The translations under genes were made by a program, and so were the position numbers. Below the pieces are notes generated by a model. The model did not search any database. It worked only from the letters and a program-made list of their open reading frames with translations, and was not told the origin of the DNA. Below are positions 9,905-19,380 of a stretch of 64,000 nucleotides of DNA, piece after piece. The DNA comes from Fibrobacterota bacterium (GTDB lineage: Bacteria > Fibrobacterota > Chitinivibrionia > Chitinivibrionales > Chitinispirillaceae). Position 1 is the first letter of the stretch. Every line of letters starts with the position of its first letter. The DNA lies in contig JAEWVR010000031.1 of NCBI GenBank assembly GCA_023459055.1, positions 186,001-250,000 of the forward strand, in the 5' to 3' direction.

Positions 9905-11713
9905 TTATTCAGCTGCAGGAGTAGATTCTTCTGCTGCAGGAGCATCAGTTCCTTCTTCAGCTTTTTTACTCTTTGCTTTTGGTTTCTGCTCAACAGCAGC
10001 CTTGATCGGGTACTGTGCAAGATATTCAAACCACTGTGTCTCTGGTTTATCCTTAAAGTATTCGCTGATACTGAGAACGATCTTACGACCTTCAAGATCA
10101 AATTCGATTACTTTGCCAGGTGTCTTATCTCCTATTTTGTAAATACGTGCAGGCTGATTGCAATCCTGTCCGAGTTGATTTAGAGGAATGAACCCTTCAA
10201 CGTCAGCGCTAAGATTTACAACGACACCTCTGTCAAGAATACGGGCAACTTCACACTCTGCGACTTCAGTACCTACTGAGAATGCAGTTGCAAGTTCTGC
10301 CCATGGATCATCAGAAAGCTGCTTGATACCAAGAGAAATTCTGCGTTTTTCCTGATCAACATCAAGAACCTTAACTTCAACAGTATCACCCTTCTTTAAC
10401 ATTTCGCCTGGATGATTGATTTTCTTTGTCCATGACATATCGGAAATATGAATAAGACCGTCAACGCCCTCTTTGAGTTCAACAAATGCACCGAAAGCAG
10501 CGATATTGCGAACTTTACCTTTTACGATTGTGTTGATCGGGAATTCATTCGGAACTCTTTCCCATGGATCCGGTTCAAGCTGTTTGAAACCGAGGGAGAT
10601 CTTCTGGCTTTCCTTGTCGATCTTGAGCACAACTGCCTCAACGATATCACCGATACCAACGATCTTTGACGGATGCTTAATGTGCTGTGTCCATGACATT
10701 TCGGAAATATGAATAAGACCTTCAATACCCTTTTCAAGTTCCATAAAGGCACCGTAATCAGTGATAGAAACGATCTTACCACGAACGCGTGAACCTTCAG
10801 GATATTTCTCTTCAATACCTTTCCAAGGATGCTCACTGAGCTGCTTAAGACCAAGAGAAATGCGTTCTTTATTTTCGTTAAAGTCAAGAACTTTAACTTT
10901 AAGTTTGTCACCGATTGCAACTATTTCTGACGGATGATTAACACGTCCCCAGGACATATCAGTAATGTGAAGAAGACCATCAACACCACCAAGATCGATA
11001 AATGCACCGAAATCTGTGATGTTTTTAACAGTACCTTCACGTACCTGATTTTTGTCAAGCTCGGTAAGGATCTTGTCTCTCATTGCGCTGCGGTCTTCCT
11101 CAAGAATAACGCGGCGTGAAACAACGATATTTCTGCGAGCCTTGTTAACTTTAATTACTCTGAATCTGAAAGACTGACCGATAATCGCGTCCATATCGGG
11201 AATCTGGCGAAGATCAATCTGAGAACCAGGAAGGAATGCATCAACACCGAAGAGATCAACAACAACTCCACCCTTGATACGGCGAAGAAGGCGACCTTCA
11301 ACAGTTTCCTGATCTTCGTATGATTTGTAAATTCTATCCCATACTTTGAGGAAATCTGCACGTGATTTGGAGAGGATGATCTGCCCTTCACTGTCTTCAA
11401 CCTGTTCGAGGAAAACACTGATCTCATCACCAGGCTTGAACTCGTGCACATTCTTAAACTCAGAAATAGGTATAATACCTTCTGATTTGAAATTGACATC
11501 AACAATAACTTCTTTATCTGTAATACGAAGAATTTTTCCGCTTACAACCTGTCCCTCTTCAATACCCTCGAGTGACTTGTCATAATCTTTGAGAATCTCA
11601 TCGATCTGACCTGGTCTGTAAAAGCTTTCTTCGAAATCTGAAAGATCAATTTCTGCACCAGTTGCATCAACGCCCATAAGAGACAGTTTGTCATCCACCT
11701 TAACATCTGACAT
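9905..11713 (-). CDS. rpsA: 30S ribosomal protein S1
   Basis: RNA-binding ribosomal protein that helps mRNA load on the 30S subunit. The 602-residue product contains six S1 (OB-fold) repeats; the four later ones show the repeated pattern GAFVEL/GAFIDL...GLIHISDMSW...HP..., followed by VLDxDxEKxRISLGxKQL. The tail (about 575-602) is rich in Ala, Lys and Glu, as in many S1 proteins. GGAG stands eleven bases before the ATG. It is the downstream partner of cmk, a widely conserved gene order, with 75 bases between them, and ends in a clear intrinsic terminator. Confidence 0.97.
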   Translation of the reverse strand: MSDVKVDDKLSLMGVDATGAEIDLSDFEESFYRPGQIDEILKDYDKSLEGIEEGQVVSGKILRITDKEVIVDVNFKSEGIIPISEFKNVHEFKPGDEISVFLEQVEDSEGQIILSKSRADFLKVWDRIYKSYEDQETVEGRLLRRIKGGVVVDLFGVDAFLPGSQIDLRQIPDMDAIIGQSFRFRVIKVNKARRNIVVSRRVILEEDRSAMRDKILTELDKNQVREGTVKNITDFGAFIDLGGVDGLLHITDMSWGRVNHPSEIVAIGDKLKVKVLDFNENKERISLGLKQLSEHPWKGIEEKYPEGSRVRGKIVSITDYGAFMELEKGIEGLIHISEMSWTQHIKHPSKIVGIGDIVEAVVLKIDKESQKISLGFKQLEPDPWERVPNEFPINTIVKGKVRNIAAFGAFVELKEGVDGLIHISDMSWTKKINHPGEMLKKGDTVEVKVLDVDQEKRRISLGIKQLSDDPWAELATAFSVGTEVAECEVARILDRGVVVNLSADVEGFIPLNQLGQDCNQPARIYKIGDKTPGKVIEFDLEGRKIVLSISEYFKDKPETQWFEYLAQYPIKAAVEQKPKAKSKKAEEGTDAPAAEESTPAAE

Positions 11714-11788
11714 AGTAAGGTTACTCCATAAATTTTGGTTAAAGGTTAATAGTTTGTTATATATATGTAATATCTGCCTGGCAGATAT

Positions 11789-12457
11789 TTACTTCCTGTT
11801 AAGAATCGCATTTGCCTTCGCAGCAATATACTCAACCTGCTGATCAAAAGTAAGCTCTGTTGTATCAATTTCTTCTGCGTCAGAAGCTTTACACAGTGGG
11901 CTGTTTGCCCTTGTCGAATCCTTGTGATCCCGAACTTCAAGTTCCTTCATCAATTCTTCAATTGATTTCGTCACACCCAGTTTTTCAAAATCCTTCTGCC
12001 TGCGACGTGCACGAGTCTCAACAGATGCAATCATGAAAAACTTAAGCTCCGCATCCTGAAATACCACGGTCCCGATATCGCGGCCATCACACACAACATT
12101 TGTATTTCCAGCTATTGCGCGTTGCTGATCAACAAGCGAATCTCTTACAACAGTTGGTGCACAATAATCACTAACACTTTTTGTGACTTCATCACTTCGG
12201 ATCGCATCAGTCACATCTTCGCCATCCATCCATACTTTTATCGCCGGTGGTACTCCAGTAAAGGTAATTTTTGTTGAATCGGTGAGTTGCTTTAATGCTG
12301 GAAAGTCGTTTGCAGATATTGAGTTGCGGAGAGATTTAAGTGTAATAACACGATACATCGCGCCGGTATCAAGGTAGGTAAACCCGAGTTTCGCTGCAAC
12401 TGCTTTTGCTGTAGAACTTTTTCCCGATCCCGCAGGACCATCAATGGCAATAATCAT
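11789..12457 (-). CDS. cmk: Cytidylate kinase
   Basis: Phosphorylates CMP and dCMP with ATP in pyrimidine salvage. The 222-residue protein starts with the P-loop DGPAGSGKSS (6-15) followed by LDTGAMYR, and has the CDGRDIGTVVF block (about 118-128) and an RARRR LID segment. These define the CMP kinase family. It lies immediately upstream of rpsA on the same strand and is probably cotranscribed with it. Confidence 0.96.
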   Translation of the reverse strand: MIIAIDGPAGSGKSSTAKAVAAKLGFTYLDTGAMYRVITLKSLRNSISANDFPALKQLTDSTKITFTGVPPAIKVWMDGEDVTDAIRSDEVTKSVSDYCAPTVVRDSLVDQQRAIAGNTNVVCDGRDIGTVVFQDAELKFFMIASVETRARRRQKDFEKLGVTKSIEELMKELEVRDHKDSTRANSPLCKASDAEEIDTTELTFDQQVEYIAAKANAILNRK

Positions 12458-12536
12458 TTAGGCCTATTCATATATATGTAATAAAAATAATCACCAAATA
12501 TATGATATTGTATGGGAAAATGCAAGGGGAAAATTT

Positions 12537-12594
12537 GTGACGAGTAACCTGTGACGAGCGACGAGACATTTCCCTCTCCTTTTGGAGAGGGAAA
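12537..12594 (-). terminator. Hairpin with short flanking repeats after the aldolase gene
   Basis: TTTCCCTCTCC (12569-12579) and GGAGAGGGAAA (12584-12594) form an 11-base stem with a TTTT loop, 18 bases beyond the stop of the minus-strand aldolase gene. The stem is preceded by two copies of TGTGACGAG and a partial GACGAG. The core resembles the arms of the larger palindrome at 14.9 kb, so it may be a small member of the same repeat type that also acts as a transcript end. Confidence 0.5.
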
Positions 12595-12611
12595 TCAAGG
12601 GATACTCCAGA

Positions 12612-13574
12612 TCAAATCTTTAGATCGGCTTCTGTTTCAGGTGTGGTCAGTTTATCATAAAACTTGACATAATCATCACGCTCGGCACTGTCGCGATAAG
12701 CAATCGCAACTCTTGGATGTTCATTGAGATATCCGGTAATCATATATGGAATTATATACCCCCATTCGATCTCTTTACTTAATGGAAGATAGTGTTTCTG
12801 TATAAGATCAAGTACCGGGCGCACTTTATATTTTGGATTCTGAAGGAATGTCAATAATAGTTCTATATTACAGTTTCCTGGGCCACGGCCGATTCCAAAC
12901 ACCGATGCATCAAGTAGATTTGCGTTATCAATAATCGCTTGAATAGTGTTGGCAAAAGCGAGCTGACGATTGTTATGAGTGTGAATACCTATAGTTTTTC
13001 CCGGAAGGGCATTCTTATATTTCTTAACAAGGTACGTAACGTCTTCACAATACATATTACCAAAAGAATCAACAACATAAACAATTGGAACATCTGTTTT
13101 GCTCAGATCGTTCAACGCTTCATCAATTTCACGCTCAGTATTGGTAGACACTGCCATAATGTTTACCGTTGTTTCATATCCTTTATCCATGATCATATTG
13201 CACAGATCAATCGCCTTATCAACTTCCTTGATATAACAGGCAACGCGTATCATTGAGAATGGAGATTGTGACTGAGCAACGATATCTTTGTCTTCAACCC
13301 GGCCAATATCAACCATGCAGGAGAGCTTACTTGCCGGTTCAATTCCATCAATAACACGGCGAATATCATCATCATCACAAAAACGCCATTTTCCGAATTT
13401 TTTAGGATCAAAAAGACTTTTTGTAGCTTTGTAACCGATTTCCATATAATCCACACCGGCCTCACACAATGCCTTATATGTGGCGCGGACAAATTCATCG
13501 GAGAACTGCCACTCATTAATTAATCCACCATCCCGGATCGAGCAATCCATAATTTTAATCTCAGGTCGGAACAT
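12612..13574 (-). CDS. HMGL-like (DRE-TIM) aldolase/acyltransferase-type protein
   Basis: A 320-residue TIM-barrel protein of the HMG-CoA lyase/isopropylmalate synthase superfamily. The N-terminal metal and substrate motif is DCSIRDGGLIN (10-20) and the metal-binding HTHNN is near residue 199; GIGRGPGNCN near 232 fits the same fold. It is closest in layout to 4-hydroxy-2-oxovalerate aldolase-like proteins, but it lacks an obvious partner dehydrogenase here and the substrate is unknown. A GTG at 13577 is in frame, but AAGGAG lies only two bases before it and five before the ATG at 13574, which sets the start. It is transcribed divergently from purC. Confidence 0.7.
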   Translation of the reverse strand: MFRPEIKIMDCSIRDGGLINEWQFSDEFVRATYKALCEAGVDYMEIGYKATKSLFDPKKFGKWRFCDDDDIRRVIDGIEPASKLSCMVDIGRVEDKDIVAQSQSPFSMIRVACYIKEVDKAIDLCNMIMDKGYETTVNIMAVSTNTEREIDEALNDLSKTDVPIVYVVDSFGNMYCEDVTYLVKKYKNALPGKTIGIHTHNNRQLAFANTIQAIIDNANLLDASVFGIGRGPGNCNIELLLTFLQNPKYKVRPVLDLIQKHYLPLSKEIEWGYIIPYMITGYLNEHPRVAIAYRDSAERDDYVKFYDKLTTPETEADLKI

Positions 13575-13860
13575 CACAACTCCTTATATTACTGAATATC
13601 ATCCATATTTACTTCATTACCGGACAAACCTTGGTAAAATAATAAGTGCACAATACATAAGGTGATTCTCTTTTTACACAAATTTCTGTTAGCGGGTATT
13701 ATTTTATGATCGGTTGATCTATTACAAAATAGACAGTTATCAGTGCAAATAACGTTCTGGGGATTCACCCCGTACGTAAAAATACCGGTAGAGACCCGCG
13801 GCAGCGCGTTTGAATTTTTTTTATAAGTAATGCAAAATGTTAATTATTCATGGAGTTGTA

Positions 13861-14832
13861 ATGATTTCAAAACAGGTTATCAGTAAAAATCTTAAAAATT
13901 GTCTTGATGACACCGGTTTTTTATCTATCCCCGGCAAAAAAAAAGGAAAAGTTCGTGATAGTTACGATCTTGGAGACAAAATTCTTCTGATTACCACTGA
14001 TCGTCAAAGCGCATTTGACCGTGTACTGGCAAATATTCCATTTAAAGGTCAGGTTCTTAACCAGGTTAGTGCCTTCTGGTTTGAAAATACAAAACATATT
14101 GTTCAAAACCATGTCGTTTCTATACCTGATCCAAACGTAACCATTGCGAAAAAATGCACGGTCTTCCCTATCGAGTTTGTTGTCCGCGGTTACCTCACCG
14201 GTTCTACTGACACATCAGCATGGACTCTTTACAAAAACGGAAACAGGAATATTTGCGGTAACAAGCTTCCTGACGGAATGGTGAAAAACCAGAAATTTGC
14301 AAAGCCAATTCTTACTCCGACCACGAAATCTGATGCACACGATGAGTCCATTTCCGCAGAGGAGATTGTCTCCCGTGGAATTATTGATGCTGCTACCTGG
14401 AAAAAGCTTGAATCGATAGCTTTTGGCCTTTTCAATTACGGTACTGAGGTTGCAGCAAAGAACGGTCTTATTCTTGTCGATACAAAATACGAACTCGGTA
14501 TTGATGCAAACGGGGAGATCATGCTCATTGATGAGATCCACACACCCGATTCATCACGATACTGGATTGAAGGTTCATACCCTGAGCGGTTCGCATCAGG
14601 TAAAGAACCTGAAAACATTGATAAAGAATTTCTACGACTCTGGTTCAGGGATCATTGTGATCCTTACAAAGATAAAGTATTACCGGAAGCACCGGAAGAG
14701 CTTGTTACAGAACTGTCATCACGATATATTCAGCTTTACGAAATGATCACAGGAAAGCAGTTTGAGATTGATACGTCTGTTGATATCAAGGATAGAATGA
14801 AAGCAAATTTGACAAAAGCAGGAATTATTTAA
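13861..14832 (+). CDS. purC: Phosphoribosylaminoimidazole-succinocarboxamide synthase
   Basis: Joins aspartate to CAIR in purine synthesis, using ATP. The 323-residue product is of the long SAICAR-synthase type: GKVRDSYDLGDKILLITTDR near the N-terminus, the EFVVRGYLTGS block near 110-120, and LILVDTKYELG with LIDEIHTPDSSRYW near 210-235. The ATG at 13837 is also in frame, but GGAG six bases before the ATG at 13861 marks the start. It is followed by a large palindromic element and not by another pur gene. Confidence 0.95.
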   Translation: MISKQVISKNLKNCLDDTGFLSIPGKKKGKVRDSYDLGDKILLITTDRQSAFDRVLANIPFKGQVLNQVSAFWFENTKHIVQNHVVSIPDPNVTIAKKCTVFPIEFVVRGYLTGSTDTSAWTLYKNGNRNICGNKLPDGMVKNQKFAKPILTPTTKSDAHDESISAEEIVSRGIIDAATWKKLESIAFGLFNYGTEVAAKNGLILVDTKYELGIDANGEIMLIDEIHTPDSSRYWIEGSYPERFASGKEPENIDKEFLRLWFRDHCDPYKDKVLPEAPEELVTELSSRYIQLYEMITGKQFEIDTSVDIKDRMKANLTKAGII

Positions 14833-14837
14833 GAAGA

Positions 14838-14962
14838 AAGCCTCACCCCCCGGCCCCCTCTCCGCCAGGCGTAGAGGGGGAGCAGGAATAATCCACATTG
14901 TGGATCAAACTTCTTTTCTCCCCCCTCTACGCTTGCGGAGAGGGGGGCAGGGGGGTGAGGCT
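14838..14962. repeat. 125-base G/C-block palindromic repeat element
   Basis: Two arms of about 44 bases (14838-14882 and 14919-14962) are near-perfect reverse complements: AGCCTCACCCCCC...CCCCCTCTCCGC on the left, GCGGAGAGGGGGG...GGGGGGTGAGGCT on the right. The middle holds a second small palindrome, ATCCACA-T-TGTGGAT (14891-14905). It sits 6 bases after the purC stop. The composition is far more G/C-rich than the neighbouring DNA. It looks like a dispersed palindromic (REP or MITE-like) repeat, possibly also acting as a transcript end; copy number in the genome cannot be judged here. Confidence 0.8.
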
Positions 14963-15016
14963 GTTCTTATTTTCGAACAAATATAACAATACATATAATA
15001 TCTGGAGGATGTGAAA

Positions 15017-16339
15017 ATGGCAGCTACGCCTGATTTGATGAGCACAATAGTCAGTCTTTGTAAACGACGCGGTCTTATTTTTCAGTCAAGTGAAATCTAT
15101 GGCGGATTAAACAGCTGCTGGGATTACGGTCCCCTTGGTGTTGAACTAAAGCGTAATGTCAAGGAAGCCTGGTGGCGTTCCATGATCACCAACCGCCGAG
15201 ACATTGTCGGTATTGATGCATCCATTCTTATGCACCCCAAAGTATGGGAATCATCAGGCCACCTTGCCGGGTTTACTGATCCGCTTGTTGATTGTAAAAA
15301 ATGTAAATCACGTTTCAGAGCAGACCACCTTGAAAACACCGAGAAGTGTCCAAAATGTGGTGGGGAATTTACAGAGGTTCGTAAGTTCAACCTGATGTTC
15401 AAGACATTTATGGGACCCGTTGAAGATCAATCAGCAACAGTTTTTATGCGTCCGGAGACTGCTCAGGGTATTTTTGTCAATTTTCTTAATGTTCAGCAGT
15501 CAGCACGTCTTAAACCCCCATTTGGAATTGGACAGATAGGGAAAAGTTTCAGAAATGAAATTACTCCGGGAAACTTTACCTACAGAACACGTGAATTTGA
15601 ACAGATGGAAATGGAGTTTTTCGTACCGCCATCAGAAGATATGCAATGGTATGAATACTGGAAAAACTTCCGTTTAAACTGGTATATCAATTATGGAATC
15701 AAACCGGAAAAGCTTAGACTTCGTGAACATGCCAAAGATGAACTTGCACATTATGCAAAAGGTTGCGCCGATGTCGAATATGAATTCCCATTTGGTTGGA
15801 GTGAACTCGAAGGTATTGCAAACAGAACAGACTTCGATTTGAAAGCACATTCTGAGGGCAGTGGTAAAAGCCTCGCATACTTCGATGAAGAAACCAAACA
15901 GCACTATTTCCCTTATGTTATTGAGCCGGCTGCAGGTGCAGACCGTGCAACACTCGCATTTCTCATTAATGCTTATGATATTGAGGGTGAAGGCAAAGAT
16001 GCCCGAACTGTACTTCGTTTCCATCCTTCGCTTGCTCCTATTAAAGCAGCAGTACTGCCTCTTGTTAAGCGTGATGGAATGCCAGAGAAAGCTGAAAAAA
16101 TATATAACGATCTTCTTGACAATTCAATCAAGTCATTTTACGATTTGAATTCAGCAATCGGCCGTAGATATGCACGCCAGGATGAAGCCGGTACGCCGTT
16201 CTGTATTACTGTTGACAGTCAGTCACTTGAGGACGATACGGTAACACTTCGTGAACGTGACAGCCGCGAACAGACTCGTGTTGCGTCAAGTCAGGTTGTT
16301 GATGTTATTTCAAAGAAACTCAAGGATTCGAGAAAATGA
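15017..16339 (+). CDS. glyQS: Glycine--tRNA ligase, dimeric class II type
   Basis: Charges tRNA-Gly. The 440-residue protein is the single-chain alpha2 form found in eukaryotes, archaea and many bacteria. It has an N-terminal class II start (SSEIYGGLNSCWDYGPLG), a four-cysteine zinc site (CKKCKSRF and CPKCGGEF, about 93-120), motif 2 around FRNEITPGNF and the motif 3 arginine in GADRATLAFL. A GTG at 15011 is in frame, but GGAGG (15004-15008) is eight bases before the ATG at 15017, which is the better start. Its stop overlaps the start of ddl by four bases, indicating an operon with ddl and tsaB. Confidence 0.95.
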   Translation: MAATPDLMSTIVSLCKRRGLIFQSSEIYGGLNSCWDYGPLGVELKRNVKEAWWRSMITNRRDIVGIDASILMHPKVWESSGHLAGFTDPLVDCKKCKSRFRADHLENTEKCPKCGGEFTEVRKFNLMFKTFMGPVEDQSATVFMRPETAQGIFVNFLNVQQSARLKPPFGIGQIGKSFRNEITPGNFTYRTREFEQMEMEFFVPPSEDMQWYEYWKNFRLNWYINYGIKPEKLRLREHAKDELAHYAKGCADVEYEFPFGWSELEGIANRTDFDLKAHSEGSGKSLAYFDEETKQHYFPYVIEPAAGADRATLAFLINAYDIEGEGKDARTVLRFHPSLAPIKAAVLPLVKRDGMPEKAEKIYNDLLDNSIKSFYDLNSAIGRRYARQDEAGTPFCITVDSQSLEDDTVTLRERDSREQTRVASSQVVDVISKKLKDSRK

Positions 16340-17379
16340 TTAAAACAGTCAATGTCCTGATGGGTGGTCCATCGGCTGAATACGAAGTATCGCTGCGCTC
16401 CGGTTTTGAAGTATTGTCTAACCTTGACAAGTCAAAATACAGGGCCAGAGCAGTGGTTATATCAAAGTCAAAAAAATTCTATATTTGCAATACATGGGAT
16501 ATGATGCCATCACTATCCGACATCGAATCCTATGAAAATTCAAGTGCATTTTCAGGACCCTTTACACCATCAGACTGTCTTGTAATGTGGAAAGACTGCG
16601 ATGTTGCATTTCTTGCACTTCATGGTGAATTTGGTGAAGATGGTGTGATTCAGGGATATCTTGACACATTAGGTGTCCCCTACACCGGATCCGGAGTATT
16701 CGGCAGTGCGGTCGCAATGAACAAGATTACAACGAAGTATCTTTACATTCAGTGTGGCCTTGATGTCCCTCCGTATTGTTTATACGGGAAAAATCATCCA
16801 CAGACAACAATTGAAGCAATTATATCCAAAATCGGATTTCCCTGTTTTGTAAAGTGTCCTCAATCAGGTTCAAGCCGTTTAATGGGTAAAGCCGACACAA
16901 AAGAACAACTGGAAAGCCTTTTAACCGAATATCAGGAATCCGCTGATGAAATTCTTATTGAAAATCTTGTAAGCGGTCCGGAGTTCACCTGTGGTGTAAT
17001 CGATTATCCAGACGGTACAACCAGAGCACTTCCTCCTGTTGAGATTCGTCCGAAAAATGCGGCGTTCTTCGATTACGAGGCAAAGTATTCTGATGGAGGT
17101 TCGGATGAACTTGTTCCAGCTCCCCGTCCGGAAGAACTTATTAAACGAATTCAGGATGCTGCACTCAGAGCGCACAAAGTCATTGGTTGTCATTGTGTAT
17201 CACGTACCGACATGATTTACATGAACAACAAACTGCATGTTCTTGAAACAAATACACTCCCCGGTCTCACACCGGCATCACTGCTTCCAAAGTCTTTCAA
17301 AGCCATCGGTGTAAATTATCAGTCTATGCTTGATATATTAATAGAATCTGCACTCAATAAAAGGAATAATTTTAAATGA
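16336..17379 (+). CDS. ddl: D-alanine--D-alanine ligase
   Basis: ATP-grasp enzyme that makes the D-Ala-D-Ala dipeptide for peptidoglycan. The 347-residue protein has the N-terminal GGPSAEYEVSLRSG (10-23), the HGEFGEDGVIQGYLD segment near 96-110, the PCFVKCPQSGSSRLMG ATP loop near 172-187, and ETNTLPGLTPASLLP near the C-terminus. It overlaps both neighbours by ATGA (16336-16339 and 17376-17379), so translation is probably coupled. The presence of Ddl fits a normal peptidoglycan-bearing cell. Confidence 0.96.
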   Translation: MIKTVNVLMGGPSAEYEVSLRSGFEVLSNLDKSKYRARAVVISKSKKFYICNTWDMMPSLSDIESYENSSAFSGPFTPSDCLVMWKDCDVAFLALHGEFGEDGVIQGYLDTLGVPYTGSGVFGSAVAMNKITTKYLYIQCGLDVPPYCLYGKNHPQTTIEAIISKIGFPCFVKCPQSGSSRLMGKADTKEQLESLLTEYQESADEILIENLVSGPEFTCGVIDYPDGTTRALPPVEIRPKNAAFFDYEAKYSDGGSDELVPAPRPEELIKRIQDAALRAHKVIGCHCVSRTDMIYMNNKLHVLETNTLPGLTPASLLPKSFKAIGVNYQSMLDILIESALNKRNNFK

Positions 17380-18074
17380 GCTGGATTCTTGGCATTGATA
17401 CATCGTCGGTTGATCTCGGCATCGGATTATATCACGGTAATGATGCAGTCGCATCATATTCCCGTTTTGTAAGAAATTCTCACGCTGAGCATATTGCACA
17501 AGTTGTTTCCATGATGCTCAGTGTGAACAATGTGAAACCACATGATGTCAAACACATAGCAGTATCGGTTGGTCCGGGATCGTTTACCGGCCTGCGGATC
17601 GGACTTGCATTTGTAAAAGGTTTCTGCTTTGGTCGCAGTGTGTCAATCCTTCAGGTTTCATCACTGGAGATTCTTGCGTATGCAGCACAAACACATAACG
17701 GACGAGTGCTAAGCACAATTGATGCGCGAAATGGTGATGTATTTTATGGAGTATTCGCATGTAAACAGGGATTAATGAGTCGTACTGGTGACGACACTGT
17801 TGCATCACTTGACACATTTAAAAACAACATCCAAAAGGATGATATCATTGTTACCGACACAATGGGCTATTCAAAAAGCACCGCATTTATATCATTACCT
17901 TCAGATGTAACGGTGCTTCCTGTTGAGCAATACCATATTCAGCGCGGTGCTATTTGTGCCGGTATCGGTTCAAGAAAATTGCATGATACATCTTTATGGA
18001 CAAATGATACAACAGTTGTGCTTCCCAATTATCTTCGTGAATTCACTGTTACAAAAAAGCCATCAGGAAATTGA
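17376..18074 (+). CDS. tsaB: tRNA threonylcarbamoyladenosine biosynthesis protein TsaB
   Basis: Partner of TsaD and TsaE in t6A37 tRNA modification. The 232-residue protein shows the N-terminal ILGIDTSSVDLGIGL and the family signature VSVGPGSFTGLRIGLAF near 67-83, typical of TsaB and lacking the TsaD metal-binding histidines. It starts inside the stop of ddl (ATGA) and is followed by a sensor phosphatase gene three bases later. Confidence 0.93.
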   Translation: MSWILGIDTSSVDLGIGLYHGNDAVASYSRFVRNSHAEHIAQVVSMMLSVNNVKPHDVKHIAVSVGPGSFTGLRIGLAFVKGFCFGRSVSILQVSSLEILAYAAQTHNGRVLSTIDARNGDVFYGVFACKQGLMSRTGDDTVASLDTFKNNIQKDDIIVTDTMGYSKSTAFISLPSDVTVLPVEQYHIQRGAICAGIGSRKLHDTSLWTNDTTVVLPNYLREFTVTKKPSGN

Positions 18075-18077
18075 ATT

Positions 18078-19376
18078 ATGAGTAGTCTGTCAGCAGTACT
18101 ACTCATAATTGCTGTTGTCTTTTTTATTCTGTCAACTGTTCTCATTCTCTATTACCGCTTTCCACTTCATAAAATTATTAAAAGCAAATCAGGTTTTCAG
18201 GATATGCTTGATGGCATCTCTGATCCACTTGTTGCCATCTCACCATCGTATGACATTATAAGAGCAAACAAATCATACAGCAACTTTACGAAGTTATCAT
18301 TTAATCAGATTATTGGCAGGAAATGTTATAACCTGCTACGCAACAGAACACTTCCATGCGATGATTGTACATTAAAAGAGACCTTAAAGAATAAAACGAT
18401 CACATGTATTGAGCATACAGAGCATCCATCCGGTAAAGGTGCGATATCAATTACGCTCTCTCCTTATGCCAGTTCTGATACCTGTGAGGATTTTAATATT
18501 ATAGAGCATATTCGTGATATTTCACTTCTTGAAACACTAAAACATGATCTTGAAAAAAAGAATTCCTCTTTAACGAATATCATGATGCATCTTAAGGATA
18601 CCCGTTTGAAAATCAAGGATGAACTAAAACTTGCCAAACGTATTCAACTTGGTACGCTTCCTGAATCATCACCGGTATTTAATGGGTTGAAGATTACATC
18701 CGCATACCATCCAATCGCTGATGTTGGCGGGGATTTTTACGATTTTATAGAGTTTTCACCAACTAAACTTGGAGTATTTATTGGTGATGCATCGGGGCAT
18801 GGTCTTGCCGCTGCATTCATCGCAACAATTTCAAAAATGTCATTATTCCACAATTGTAAATCTATTCAGAATATTGAAACAATGCTTACAGCAATCAACA
18901 ACGACATGATAAACATTGTGCATACCGGTCACTACCTTACCTGCTTCTGGGGTATTATTGACACAGAGTGTAATTCAATAACTTTCAGCCGCGCGGGACA
19001 TCCGCATCCTGTTATTATAAAGCGTGATTCATCAATTTACAAATTGGAATCAGCTGGCCCTTTTATCGGCATAATGGACGCAGCAAAGTTCGAGGTTAAA
19101 ACGGTAACACTGGAAAAAGGAGATCGTCTGTTTTTGTTCACTGATGGCATCTATGATGTTTTCGACAGAAACGACTTATCACAGAACAGATTCGGTTACG
19201 ACCGGTTTATTCAGATCCTCTCTGAAACAAGTTATTTACCATTTGGTAAAATCATTACGACAATCCAACATATGCTTACGGATTATATCTACAGTGACGA
19301 CTATACACTTATTGCCATAGAGTTCACAAACAATAACAATAAAAATATTCATTTAACTGAAAAAATAGAAAGTTAA
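18078..19376 (+). CDS. Membrane PAS-SpoIIE (PP2C-type) serine phosphatase
   Basis: A likely signalling phosphatase of the RsbU/SpoIIE family. One N-terminal membrane segment (residues 5-26) is followed by a PAS domain (about 38-150) with the cysteine-bearing stretch KCYNLLRNRTLPCDDC, a short coiled linker (about 155-190) and the phosphatase domain (about 195-420). Metal-binding motifs are visible: DVGGDFYDF near 215 and GDASGHGLAAAF near 234, plus FTDGIYDVFD near 355. Such enzymes usually dephosphorylate an anti-sigma-factor antagonist, but no partner kinase or STAS protein is encoded here. It lies three bases after tsaB and is probably cotranscribed with it. Confidence 0.85.
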   Translation: MSSLSAVLLIIAVVFFILSTVLILYYRFPLHKIIKSKSGFQDMLDGISDPLVAISPSYDIIRANKSYSNFTKLSFNQIIGRKCYNLLRNRTLPCDDCTLKETLKNKTITCIEHTEHPSGKGAISITLSPYASSDTCEDFNIIEHIRDISLLETLKHDLEKKNSSLTNIMMHLKDTRLKIKDELKLAKRIQLGTLPESSPVFNGLKITSAYHPIADVGGDFYDFIEFSPTKLGVFIGDASGHGLAAAFIATISKMSLFHNCKSIQNIETMLTAINNDMINIVHTGHYLTCFWGIIDTECNSITFSRAGHPHPVIIKRDSSIYKLESAGPFIGIMDAAKFEVKTVTLEKGDRLFLFTDGIYDVFDRNDLSQNRFGYDRFIQILSETSYLPFGKIITTIQHMLTDYIYSDDYTLIAIEFTNNNNKNIHLTEKIES

Positions 19377-19380
19377 CAAT

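Noticed and set aside
15674..16024. 116-codon minus-strand frame within glyQS
   Set aside because: It is a reverse-strand shadow of a clear aminoacyl-tRNA synthetase.
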